From Thermosipho japonicus (lineage in GTDB: Bacteria; Thermotogota; Thermotogae; Thermotogales; Fervidobacteriaceae): a stretch of 64,000 bases of DNA. Made by a program: the position numbers and the translations under genes. Positions 1 to 6,220 of the stretch are shown here, piece after piece. The stretch spans positions 124,001 to 188,000 of the forward strand of contig NZ_JACHEX010000004.1 in assembly GCF_014201655.1 (NCBI RefSeq), read 5' to 3'. Within the stretch, counting starts at the first letter, position 1; every line of letters begins with the position of its first letter. The notes below the pieces were generated by a model. It ran no database searches, was not told the DNA's origin, and was given only the letters and a program-made list of their open reading frames with translations.

Positions 1-483
1 AGTTTCAAGAACGTAAGCTTCATTAAAATCTGCAATTAGATATGAGTTGTCATAATATAAATTCTTGGAATATCCGCATTTCCCACCTTGACCATATTTT
101 TCTAAAAGCTTGATAATTGTATCAACAGCTTCTTTTGCAGTTTTTGATCTTTCAAGTGCCAATCTAACATAATCCATTCCTATTAAAGATTCTTCCTTAG
201 AAATAAGTTTAGTAAACACAGCCTCATTGCCAACAACAACTCCATACTCGTTTACACCCATTTCTGCTCCCCAAATCCAAGAAGGTTTAAATAATATACA
301 TGAATAAGTTTCCGGTACTTGTTCTATTTCTATATATGTACATTTTACCTTTTTTTCTTGATGTTTTTTCCTTTCAATATAAATTCCTATATGAGGTTCA
401 TTTGGTTCTCTATCACTGTTTTTTGCAAAGATTATTGAACCATCAACTGTTGCATTTTGCAATGCAACCATAGTATCACACAT
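1..483 (-). CDS. Peptidase family C69 (secernin/PepD-type) dipeptidase, 3' end cut by window edge
   Basis: The frame reads leftwards from an ATG at 483 and runs off the window, giving 161 residues of the N-terminal part. The protein begins Met-Cys-Asp-Thr. This matches the N-terminal-nucleophile hydrolases of family C69, in which the Met is removed and Cys becomes the catalytic nucleophile. It continues with NATVDGSIIFAKNSDREPNE, the family's typical substrate-loop region, then WIWGAEMGVNEYGVVVGNEA and GMDYVRLALERS, also typical. Members cleave dipeptides or act as self-processing amidohydrolases; substrate cannot be told from this fragment. The SD GGAGG lies 7 nt upstream of the ATG. It is a lone gene read in the same direction as the next upstream gene. 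The truncation is only the window edge. Confidence 0.82.
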   Translation of the reverse strand, partial: MCDTMVALQNATVDGSIIFAKNSDREPNEPHIGIYIERKKHQEKKVKCTYIEIEQVPETYSCILFKPSWIWGAEMGVNEYGVVVGNEAVFTKLISKEESLIGMDYVRLALERSKTAKEAVDTIIKLLEKYGQGGKCGYSKNLYYDNSYLIADFNEAYVLET

Positions 484-507
484 AAAAATTCCTCCAATTT
501 ATTCATT

Positions 508-1647
508 TTAAAAGATAGTAGATAGAGCTATTATAAGTTGAGCTAAAAAATACGTTCCTAATATAATTATCTCAGAATATTTTATTTTTCTTACAAACTT
601 TTCAATAGCAATTAAAAAATCGGAGAAAACAAATAATCCACCAGCCAGTGGCAACATAAATCTTAAATAATATATATCTTTAAATGCAGGGGAAAATGTA
701 AAGGAAAACATTATGCCAATAGCAATTGTGTAGATTAAAATTGGAATTTTAAAGTTTTTTGACTTTTTAAATAATATAACAAAATAGAGAATTAATAAAA
801 TAGAGAGTATTATAAAAAATACTAAAATATTTGGAAGGCCAAATTTCATTAAAAAGGATAGTAAATAAAAGATATGACCAATTAAAAATGAAACCATTCC
901 ATGCAAAAATTTATCTTCAAATTCCAAAAGAAAGTCTCCTAACATTCCAAAAAAAAGTCCAGCAACAATTAGAAATTCAACACCTGAGGAGTTCAATAGT
1001 GAAATAAGAAATATCGTAAAAGTTGTTAGTACTTTAAAAATAACCTTACTTTTTGATTTTTTCTTAAAAAAAACTGTTAAAACAAAAAAAAGAAAAACTA
1101 TTAAGGTGAGAACAAACGTAGTAATAAGCTTTTTATTTTTATGCCAACTAAAAAATTGTTCAACATCTCTTCTAGTTCCAACAAGATTAGTGGGGAAATA
1201 AGTTATATAGTTTGTATTAGGAAGAGGTTTATTTGAAAACATATGATTCCAGGTAGAAACGTATATTACTAATTTTTCTCCATCATTTTCAAAAACATCA
1301 GTTGATAATTCCTTATAATTATGCAAATTTTCTGTTTGAAAATATGATTGAGAATTGCAATAATCATCTTCAAAAATCACTCTATCATCTAAAATAAAGA
1401 ATGTTTCAATGTCATAAAATCTTCCCCATTTAAAAAAACGATATATATCATAGATGAAATCAATAAATAAACTGGGATGATCTTCATCCCAGAAAACTAC
1501 AGTTACTTCAAGTTTATCTGGATATTCAAATGTGTAAATTTGATAAACACCATTTTCTTTATCGTAAGCTGGTAATCTAATCTCAAATTGATTTGCGAAA
1601 AAGGTTGTGGTAATTATAACAAATAATATAAAAATGATCTTTTTCAT
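508..1647 (-). CDS. YhhN/TMEM86-family (lysoplasmalogenase-like) membrane protein with extracytoplasmic N-terminal domain
   Basis: The protein has 379 aa. Residues 1-20 form a signal peptide or anchor (KKIIFILFVIITTTFFANQ). Residues 20-170 are a polar domain of unknown type predicted outside the membrane. Residues 175-379 contain about eight hydrophobic segments. This second half has the YhhN signatures GMLGDFLLEFED, FLIGHIFYLLSF and a C-terminal FVFSDFLIAI followed by TYFLAQLII. TMEM86 relatives hydrolyse the vinyl-ether bond of lysoplasmalogens; activity here is inferred from family only. Most YhhN proteins are about 210-220 aa, so the 170-residue N-terminal addition is unusual. The start is fixed by a GGGGGG SD 8 nt before the ATG. 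Confidence 0.72.
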   Translation of the reverse strand: MKKIIFILFVIITTTFFANQFEIRLPAYDKENGVYQIYTFEYPDKLEVTVVFWDEDHPSLFIDFIYDIYRFFKWGRFYDIETFFILDDRVIFEDDYCNSQSYFQTENLHNYKELSTDVFENDGEKLVIYVSTWNHMFSNKPLPNTNYITYFPTNLVGTRRDVEQFFSWHKNKKLITTFVLTLIVFLFFVLTVFFKKKSKSKVIFKVLTTFTIFLISLLNSSGVEFLIVAGLFFGMLGDFLLEFEDKFLHGMVSFLIGHIFYLLSFLMKFGLPNILVFFIILSILLILYFVILFKKSKNFKIPILIYTIAIGIMFSFTFSPAFKDIYYLRFMLPLAGGLFVFSDFLIAIEKFVRKIKYSEIIILGTYFLAQLIIALSTIF

Positions 1648-1698
1648 TCTTTTAACCCCCCTATCCCCGTACGTTAATTATATCAAATGCATTAATTT

Positions 1699-1725
1699 AA
1701 AAAAATTCCTCCTAATTAGGAGGAA
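1699..1725 (-). terminator. Intrinsic terminator of the 57-aa gene
   Basis: A perfect 20-bp palindrome (TTCCTCCTAA and its complement) at 1706-1725 spans the stop codon of the small gene. On the minus strand it is followed by a run of seven T. Confidence 0.75.
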
Positions 1726-1889
1726 GATTGCTTTTTCCTTTCAGAAAAAACAGAAGTAATATAATCAATTAAAAGTCCAACGCCAGTTCCGATTAATAAT
1801 GAACCAATAAATTTTAAAGGTGAATCAGTAAAAAATCCAATTCCTAACCCTAATAAGGTTGTAGCTCCAACAATTTCTCCCCTTTTCAT
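1716..1889 (-). CDS. Small (57 aa) hydrophobic membrane protein, unknown
   Basis: A short reading frame with an excellent SD (AAGGGGG, 7 nt before ATG), its own promoter at 1928-1957 and its own terminator. The product starts MKRGEIVGATTLLGLGIGFF, has a second glycine-rich hydrophobic stretch (FIGSLLIGTGVGLLIDYI) and ends in a charged tail ERKKQSSS. It therefore looks like a two-helix hairpin membrane protein, resembling the many short 'GxGxG' membrane proteins of unknown role. I do not recognise a family. Its complete transcription unit argues that it is a real gene despite its size. Confidence 0.6.
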   Translation of the reverse strand: MKRGEIVGATTLLGLGIGFFTDSPLKFIGSLLIGTGVGLLIDYITSVFSERKKQSSS

Positions 1890-1927
1890 AACAATCCCCC
1901 TTAATAATTTTTTTGTTAATCAGTTAA

Positions 1928-1957
1928 ATTATAGCAAATTAATTTAATATAAGTCAA
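1928..1957 (-). promoter_or_regulatory. Promoter of the 57-aa gene
   Basis: On the minus strand, -35 TTGACT (1957-1952) is followed after 18 bp by -10 TATAAT (1933-1928). The -10 lies 38 bp before the ATG at 1889. Confidence 0.65.
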
Positions 1958-1972
1958 TTTTTTTAGTTGTTT

Positions 1973-2015
1973 TGTTTTTTGGATGATATTAAAAATTGTT
2001 GAACAAATATATATG
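1973..2015. repeat. 43-bp intergenic element, copy 1
   Basis: Gap-free match to 5545-5587 with 39 of 43 positions identical by eye. It begins TGTTTTTTG, then ATGATAT, then a core ATTGTTGAACAAATATAT that contains the odd palindrome TTGTT-G-AACAA. The function is unknown. Confidence 0.7.
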
Positions 2016-2098
2016 CATATAATTTTCAAATAAATGGTTTTATTTGTATATTTTCCTACTTATTACTCTATTTATATATATCTACCCATCTCATTTTA

Positions 2099-2120
2099 AA
2101 TTTCTAAGCAATTTCTAAGC
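2099..2120. repeat. 11-bp direct repeat, two perfect tandem copies
   Basis: AATTTCTAAGC occurs twice in succession. An 11-bp period with tandem orientation is the usual spacing of OmpR/PhoB-type response-regulator half-sites, so this may be an activator site for the downstream secreted protein. That role is inference. Confidence 0.4.
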
Positions 2121-2192
2121 TAACTTTAAGTACTTATTAAATATTTAAGAGTATCATTATTAATGTCAATCAAATTATTTGGAGGTGTTATT

Positions 2193-2747
2193 ATGTTAAA
2201 AAAGTTTAGTGTTATATTATTATCATTACTTGTTTTATCAGTAAGTATCTTTGCATATGGGCCTTGGAATAATTCTAATCAATCAAACAGCGCATCACAG
2301 AATTTCTCTACACCTCTCTTTCAAAATTTACCAGAAGGTGCTAAGGTTTCAGACGTTACTTTTTCTGGTGTAGTTAAAGAAATTAACTTAGTACCTGGTC
2401 AAGGCTCTGAAATTCTAATTGATGCTGATGATGAGGTATACAAAGTTCATTCTGGACCTATTTGGCTTTTCAAAGATTATTTAGAAACTGGCAAAACTAT
2501 CGAAGTTTCTGGAAAGTTAGTTACACTTCAAGATGAAATATTTATTGTTCTAGAAAAGGCAGTAATAAATGGAAATGAATTTGTAGCTAGAAAAAATGGA
2601 TTTCCAACATTTGCAAAAAAAGGTAATAACAAAAGAGGTAACATAACCCAAAGAAATAACGTAGGTAGACCAAATCAAAATGGTAGGTCAAAAAGAGGCA
2701 ATCAAAGACATGATGGATACGAAAATAGACCTTGTAGACATAGATAA
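2193..2747 (+). CDS. Secreted OB-fold-like protein with basic Asn/Arg-rich tail
   Basis: The protein has 184 aa. The start is the ATG at 2193 because GGAGGTG lies 5 nt before it; an in-frame ATG at 2163 has no SD. Residues 1-22 are a signal peptide (MLKKFSVILLSLLVLSVSIF, then AYG). Residues 45-120 alternate strands and short loops (FSGVVKEINLVPGQGSEILI, KTIEVSGKLVTLQDEIFIVL) like the small beta-barrel OB-fold proteins of bacterial periplasms. The last 50 residues are rich in Asn, Arg, Gly and Lys and probably disordered. No family is assigned. The gene is monocistronic between a divergent promoter region and a strong terminator. Confidence 0.55.
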   Translation: MLKKFSVILLSLLVLSVSIFAYGPWNNSNQSNSASQNFSTPLFQNLPEGAKVSDVTFSGVVKEINLVPGQGSEILIDADDEVYKVHSGPIWLFKDYLETGKTIEVSGKLVTLQDEIFIVLEKAVINGNEFVARKNGFPTFAKKGNNKRGNITQRNNVGRPNQNGRSKRGNQRHDGYENRPCRHR

Positions 2748-2770
2748 TAATTTATCCCCTCTTTTACTAA

Positions 2771-2798
2771 AAAATCTCGCCAAAAATGGCGAGGTTTT
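2771..2798. terminator. Bidirectional terminator between convergent genes
   Basis: The stem CTCGCC...GGCGAG (2776-2781 / 2788-2793) is flanked by AAAA on the left and TTTT on the right, so it can serve the plus-strand secreted-protein gene and the minus-strand transporter. Confidence 0.8.
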
Positions 2799-2822
2799 AC
2801 TTTGTTAATAATCTATATATTC

Positions 2823-3686
2823 TCACTTTTTTATCTTAACTCTTTCTAAAATTGGAGCTGCAACAACAAATGAAAATCCTAAAACCTTTAAAATATTGAA
2901 GATTTCATCAAAAAATATAAATGATAAAATACTTGCAAATACAATTTCAAGGGGCATTATTAAAGATAAAGTTGTAGAATTAATTTTTCTTAATGAAAAA
3001 TAATTTAGAGTTAAAGGAATTAATGTAGAAAATACTGCAAGTAGTAAGCCGTAAATGTAATAATCTAATTTTAAAGTATATAATTCTTTATTCGCAATAG
3101 AGATTATAAAATACAAAATTGTTACACCCAAAAAAGTATAAAAACTGCTTTCAAAGGGGTTTAATTTTAGTTTTTTTATTTTATCCCCAACTAATGTAAT
3201 AAATAATGCGTTAAAAATTGCTGCAAGGATAACTAAGAAGCTTCCAAATATCAAATTTTCGGATCCACCAATTCTTTTTTCTGCTAAATTTGATAATATA
3301 ATTCCAGTAAAAGATAAAACTACTGCAATTAAATTAAAGACACTGAAATTACCTTTATATATAAGTTTTTGAAATATTAGTACAAATATTGGATTTGAGA
3401 AAAACAAAACTGTAGCATATGCTGGATTCAAAAATTTTAAACCATAAAAGAAAAGATAAGCTGCAATTCCATAATTAATAATTCCAAAAGTTCCAAAAAA
3501 CATTAAATATTTAATGTTAACTTTCTTTTTTAATAATACAAAAAACACTCCTGAAATAATAAGTGAAAAAAAGAATCTTAAAAGCAATATCTGAAGCGCT
3601 GATGCTCCCACATTTAATGATAACTTACCAAAAATAGAGGTTACTGATGATGAAAAAGCAGACATTATTGCTGTAATATAATGCAT
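2823..3686 (-). CDS. EamA-family (drug/metabolite transporter superfamily) permease
   Basis: The protein has 287 aa with ten hydrophobic segments in two EamA repeats (about residues 3-135 and 147-285). The second repeat ends with LIMPLEIVFASILSFIFFDE, the conserved helix of this family. DMT transporters export amino acids, metabolites or drugs; the substrate cannot be told. Two in-frame ATGs lie at 3692 and 3686. GGAGG is only 1 nt from the first but 7 nt from the second, so the second is taken. A promoter lies at 3746-3773, and the gene ends at the bidirectional terminator at 2771-2798. Confidence 0.8.
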   Translation of the reverse strand: MHYITAIMSAFSSSVTSIFGKLSLNVGASALQILLLRFFFSLIISGVFFVLLKKKVNIKYLMFFGTFGIINYGIAAYLFFYGLKFLNPAYATVLFFSNPIFVLIFQKLIYKGNFSVFNLIAVVLSFTGIILSNLAEKRIGGSENLIFGSFLVILAAIFNALFITLVGDKIKKLKLNPFESSFYTFLGVTILYFIISIANKELYTLKLDYYIYGLLLAVFSTLIPLTLNYFSLRKINSTTLSLIMPLEIVFASILSFIFFDEIFNILKVLGFSFVVAAPILERVKIKK

Positions 3687-3745
3687 AATCATTCCTCCAC
3701 TATTTCAGAATTTTTTAATTTTATCCTAATTTATTTTACCATCTA

Positions 3746-3773
3746 TATATAACATAAATCCCAAATTTTTCAA
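3746..3773 (-). promoter_or_regulatory. Promoter of the EamA gene
   Basis: On the minus strand, TTGAAA (3773-3768), a 16-bp spacer, then TATATA (3751-3746), 60 bp before the start codon. Confidence 0.5.
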
Positions 3774-3843
3774 GATTTATAATTGCTAAATTTTACAATT
3801 GGGTATATTATTTTATTAGACATAGATTTAAAGGGGGAATTAA

Positions 3844-4767
3844 ATGATATACGAATACGATAAAACAATTCCATTTAATCTTGAAATTGAAAAATATGAA
3901 AATTATTCTCTACTTAAGTTTGATACAGTATATGAGCCTGACATACCTGAATCAAAGAAAATCCATGTCTATAAATATAATTCAAAAAAACCATGGGCTA
4001 GATTAATATTTTTACATGGTATTGGAAATGGTCATATACCATATTTAATGTGGTTTGCTGAAAAGTTTTCAAAAATGGGTCTTGAAACATACTTTTTAAT
4101 ACATCCATACCATCAAAAGAGGGCAAAACCTGATTGGGAAGGTGGCGAGCCGTTTTATCATCATTCACCTGCTCACTGTGTTGTAAGATTTCACCAGGCA
4201 GTTAAAGATGCTAGAAGAACAATTGATTTAATTGAAGAGATAGAAAATAAATTACCTATTGGTATAATGGGATTTAGCTTTGGTGGAATGATAGCTACCA
4301 TAAGTATGGCTTTAGATAAAAGAATAAAAGCCGGAGTTTTAAGTTTCACAGGTGGTGATTGGCGATGGATAAATTGGTACTCACCATATCTGGAACCAGT
4401 AAGGGAAGGATACAAAAAATATAGTAATGAATGGGGATGTAAAGACGAGGATAAATGTGTAAAACTTAGAAAAGAAGGTTTTAACAAACTAAATGAATTA
4501 AAAAATATAGATGAAATTTTTTCTTTAAAGCCTGGATGTTTTCATTACGATCCAATTTCATACGCTAAATTTGTAAATCAACCTGTTTTGTTCTTCAAAG
4601 GAATGTTTGACAAGATAATGCCAAAAAAGGCATCCAACAATCTATACAATAGATTACAAAATGCTAGAAAAGTTACAATCCCTTCTGGTCATAAATCATC
4701 TTACTTTTTTAGGAGATTGATTGCAAGAAAAAGCTTACATTTTTTCAAAAACTCATTGTATAAATAG
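3844..4767 (+). CDS. Alpha/beta hydrolase
   Basis: The protein has 307 aa, soluble, with no signal peptide. LIFLHGIGNG at residues 54-63 is the oxyanion-hole strand. IMGFSFGGM at 141-149 is the nucleophile elbow, with Ser145 in G-F-S-F-G-G. The Asp in GMFDKIMP (about 256) and the His in PSGHKSS (about 283) complete a plausible triad. A His-rich cap region (PYHQ, PFYHHSPAH) lies at 88-111. It could be an esterase or peptidase-like enzyme; substrate unknown. The SD is GGGGG, 6 nt before ATG. Its stop codon directly abuts the stop of the convergent permease gene, leaving no space for a terminator. Confidence 0.75.
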   Translation: MIYEYDKTIPFNLEIEKYENYSLLKFDTVYEPDIPESKKIHVYKYNSKKPWARLIFLHGIGNGHIPYLMWFAEKFSKMGLETYFLIHPYHQKRAKPDWEGGEPFYHHSPAHCVVRFHQAVKDARRTIDLIEEIENKLPIGIMGFSFGGMIATISMALDKRIKAGVLSFTGGDWRWINWYSPYLEPVREGYKKYSNEWGCKDEDKCVKLRKEGFNKLNELKNIDEIFSLKPGCFHYDPISYAKFVNQPVLFFKGMFDKIMPKKASNNLYNRLQNARKVTIPSGHKSSYFFRRLIARKSLHFFKNSLYK

Positions 4768-5505
4768 TTATAATATGTATTTTATAGCTGAGATTACAAT
4801 CATCAAAAACACAAATATTCTAACGAATTTGGCACCTGTTTTTAGTGCTGTTTTTGTACCTGAATTAGCACCTATCATTGTCCCTGCAGCAAGAACAAGA
4901 CCTTTTAATATATCAACTTTCCCATTGAATAAAAAAATAAGAAATGAAAATACAGTATAATTTAAAACAACAAATACTTTTAAGGCATTAGTTTTAATAA
5001 TATTATTTCCTTCAACTAAAACTAATCCAAGAATTAGAAAAAATCCTACACCAGCTTGAATAAAACCGCCATAAAATCCTATTGCAAAAAATACTATAAA
5101 AGTAATTAGATAATTTCTTTTTACTATTTTACCCTCTTCCCATAGTTTTGGTTTATACAATATAAAAAAACTCATAATCAAAAAAATAGTACCTATAATC
5201 TTTTCAAGAAGTTCTTTGTTTAAATTTAAAACAGTAAAAGTACCAAAGATTGCACCAATAGTTGCAGGCAAAGCAATTAAAAAGCCCTCTTTTAATGTAA
5301 AAAGTCTATGTTTTTTAAAATTTTTTGTTGCAATTATGTTTTGAAGTAAAATGCCTACCCTGTTAGTACCATTTGCAACAGAAATATCAAGCCCAAGTAA
5401 TGTTAATACAGGTAGCGTAAGCATTGAACCACCACCAGCAAGAACATTTATAAAACCTGCTGCAACTCCTGCAAAAAAAAGAAATAAGTATAACAGTATT
5501 GTCAT
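4768..5505 (-). CDS. TauE/SafE-family (TSUP) permease
   Basis: The protein has 245 aa and about eight membrane segments. The first segment is followed by FINVLAGGGSMLTLPVLTL and NGTNRVGI, the classic TauE/SafE (formerly DUF81) N-terminal motif. The second half has the matching GFYGGFIQAGVGFFLILGL. Family members export sulfite, sulfoacetate or other organosulfur anions; no neighbour here narrows the substrate. The SD AGGGGGC lies 6 nt before ATG. A TATAAT -10 (5541-5536) lies about 30 bp upstream, and copy 2 of the 43-bp element covers the expected -35 position. Confidence 0.85.
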   Translation of the reverse strand: MTILLYLFLFFAGVAAGFINVLAGGGSMLTLPVLTLLGLDISVANGTNRVGILLQNIIATKNFKKHRLFTLKEGFLIALPATIGAIFGTFTVLNLNKELLEKIIGTIFLIMSFFILYKPKLWEEGKIVKRNYLITFIVFFAIGFYGGFIQAGVGFFLILGLVLVEGNNIIKTNALKVFVVLNYTVFSFLIFLFNGKVDILKGLVLAAGTMIGANSGTKTALKTGAKFVRIFVFLMIVISAIKYIL

Positions 5506-5544
5506 TTTTCAGCCCCCTGTTTTTTGTTTTTATATATTATACAC

Positions 5545-5587
5545 TGTTTTTTGTATGATATGAAATATTGTTGAACAAATATATGTG
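5545..5587. repeat. 43-bp intergenic element, copy 2
   Basis: Partner of 1973-2015, 39 of 43 positions identical. It sits immediately upstream of the -10 box of the TauE gene, so it covers that promoter's -35 region. The core is ATTGTTGAACAAATATAT with the TTGTT-G-AACAA palindrome. Confidence 0.7.
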
Positions 5588-5652
5588 ATAATATTTTTTT
5601 ATGTTTTTATCTTACATATAAATATATCTACAAAAACTTTCTTAATAAAAAC

Positions 5653-5677
5653 AAAAAAAGCCAAGCATTTGCTTGGC
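5653..5677 (-). terminator. Terminator of the winged-helix-like gene
   Basis: The stem GCCAAGC/GCTTGGC (5660-5677) with a 4-nt loop is followed on the minus strand by seven T. It lies 24 bp after the stop codon at 5702. Confidence 0.8.
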
Positions 5678-5701
5678 AGGTTTTCCTGTCGATAAAATTA
5701 T

Positions 5702-6157
5702 TTAATCATCAAACAGCTTTAATTGATCCTTCATAGCTTTTTCTTTTCTTGATTTAAACCTTTTTATAACAGATACAAATGTTTTTGAATTTTCATCCAG
5801 TACTAAATCATCAAATATTGATGATTCTTCCAAATCAACAAAAATAAATTCACCATTAACATATTCAGGAACATTTACAATATATTTTTGCCCATATCCT
5901 CTCTTATTCTTTCTAGCAATTGGAACAATTGCATTTAATCTTTGCAAAAGTCTCATCGAAAGCTCTATGGTTCCATATTTAACACCAAAATAATCTGCTA
6001 AATCTCTATATGAAATCCACGGAGTCACCTTTTTCCCTACTGCGATCGACATAGAATAAAGATATAAATACGCTCTACCAGCATTTGCTGGCCTTGCTTT
6101 CATTACAAATTGCATAACTGGCATTGGAACGATAACAAATCTAGATTTTACTACCAA
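5702..6157 (-). CDS. Predicted helix-turn-helix / winged-helix DNA-binding protein
   Basis: The protein has 151 aa, starting at TTG with GGAG 7 nt upstream. The central part WISYRDLADYFGVKYGTIEL then RLLQRLNAIVPI (about 48-83) has the helix-turn-helix pattern. RGYGQKYIVNVP then looks like a beta wing, as in replication-initiation and DnaD-like winged helices. The N-terminal 45 residues are hydrophobic-basic, and the C-terminus is charged (KRFKSRKEKAMKDQLKLFDD). I do not recognise a named family. A 24-bp perfect palindrome sits between the preceding ftsI gene and this start, which fits autoregulation. It is the last gene of the rsmH-ftsL-ftsI run and has its own terminator. Confidence 0.5.
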   Translation of the reverse strand: MVVKSRFVIVPMPVMQFVMKARPANAGRAYLYLYSMSIAVGKKVTPWISYRDLADYFGVKYGTIELSMRLLQRLNAIVPIARKNKRGYGQKYIVNVPEYVNGEFIFVDLEESSIFDDLVLDENSKTFVSVIKRFKSRKEKAMKDQLKLFDD

Positions 6158-6180
6158 TTTCTCACTCCTTCTTTATCAAC

Positions 6181-6204
6181 GCAATATAAGGTAACTTATA
6201 TTGC
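6181..6204. promoter_or_regulatory. 24-bp perfect inverted repeat (candidate operator or RNA hairpin)
   Basis: Arms GCAATATAAG and CTTATATTGC (10 bp each) are separated by GTAA. It lies 16 bp downstream of the ftsI stop and 23 bp before the TTG start of the HTH gene. No T run follows on either strand, so it is not a normal terminator. Confidence 0.6.
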
Positions 6205-6220
6205 ATTTTAATTAACACAT

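Larger units (their letters stand above)
1890..2192. other. 303-bp intergenic region with divergent promoters, a 43-bp repeated element and an 11-bp tandem repeat
   Basis: The left part holds the promoter of the 57-aa gene. The middle (1973-2015) holds copy 1 of a 43-bp element whose second copy is at 5545-5587. The right part holds two adjacent copies of AATTTCTAAGC (2099-2120) about 75-95 bp before the start of the secreted-protein gene. No further reading frame with an SD was seen. Confidence 0.6.

Noticed and set aside
2163-2192. Upstream ATG of the secreted OB-like protein
   Set aside because: It has no SD and would place ten residues before an otherwise complete signal peptide whose own ATG has GGAGGTG.
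4191-4487. 98-codon frame antisense to the alpha/beta hydrolase
   Set aside because: No SD or domain; the plus-strand hydrolase is clearly real.
4721-4960. 79-codon plus-strand frame across the hydrolase/TauE junction
   Set aside because: It overlaps two convergent genes with clear families and has no SD.
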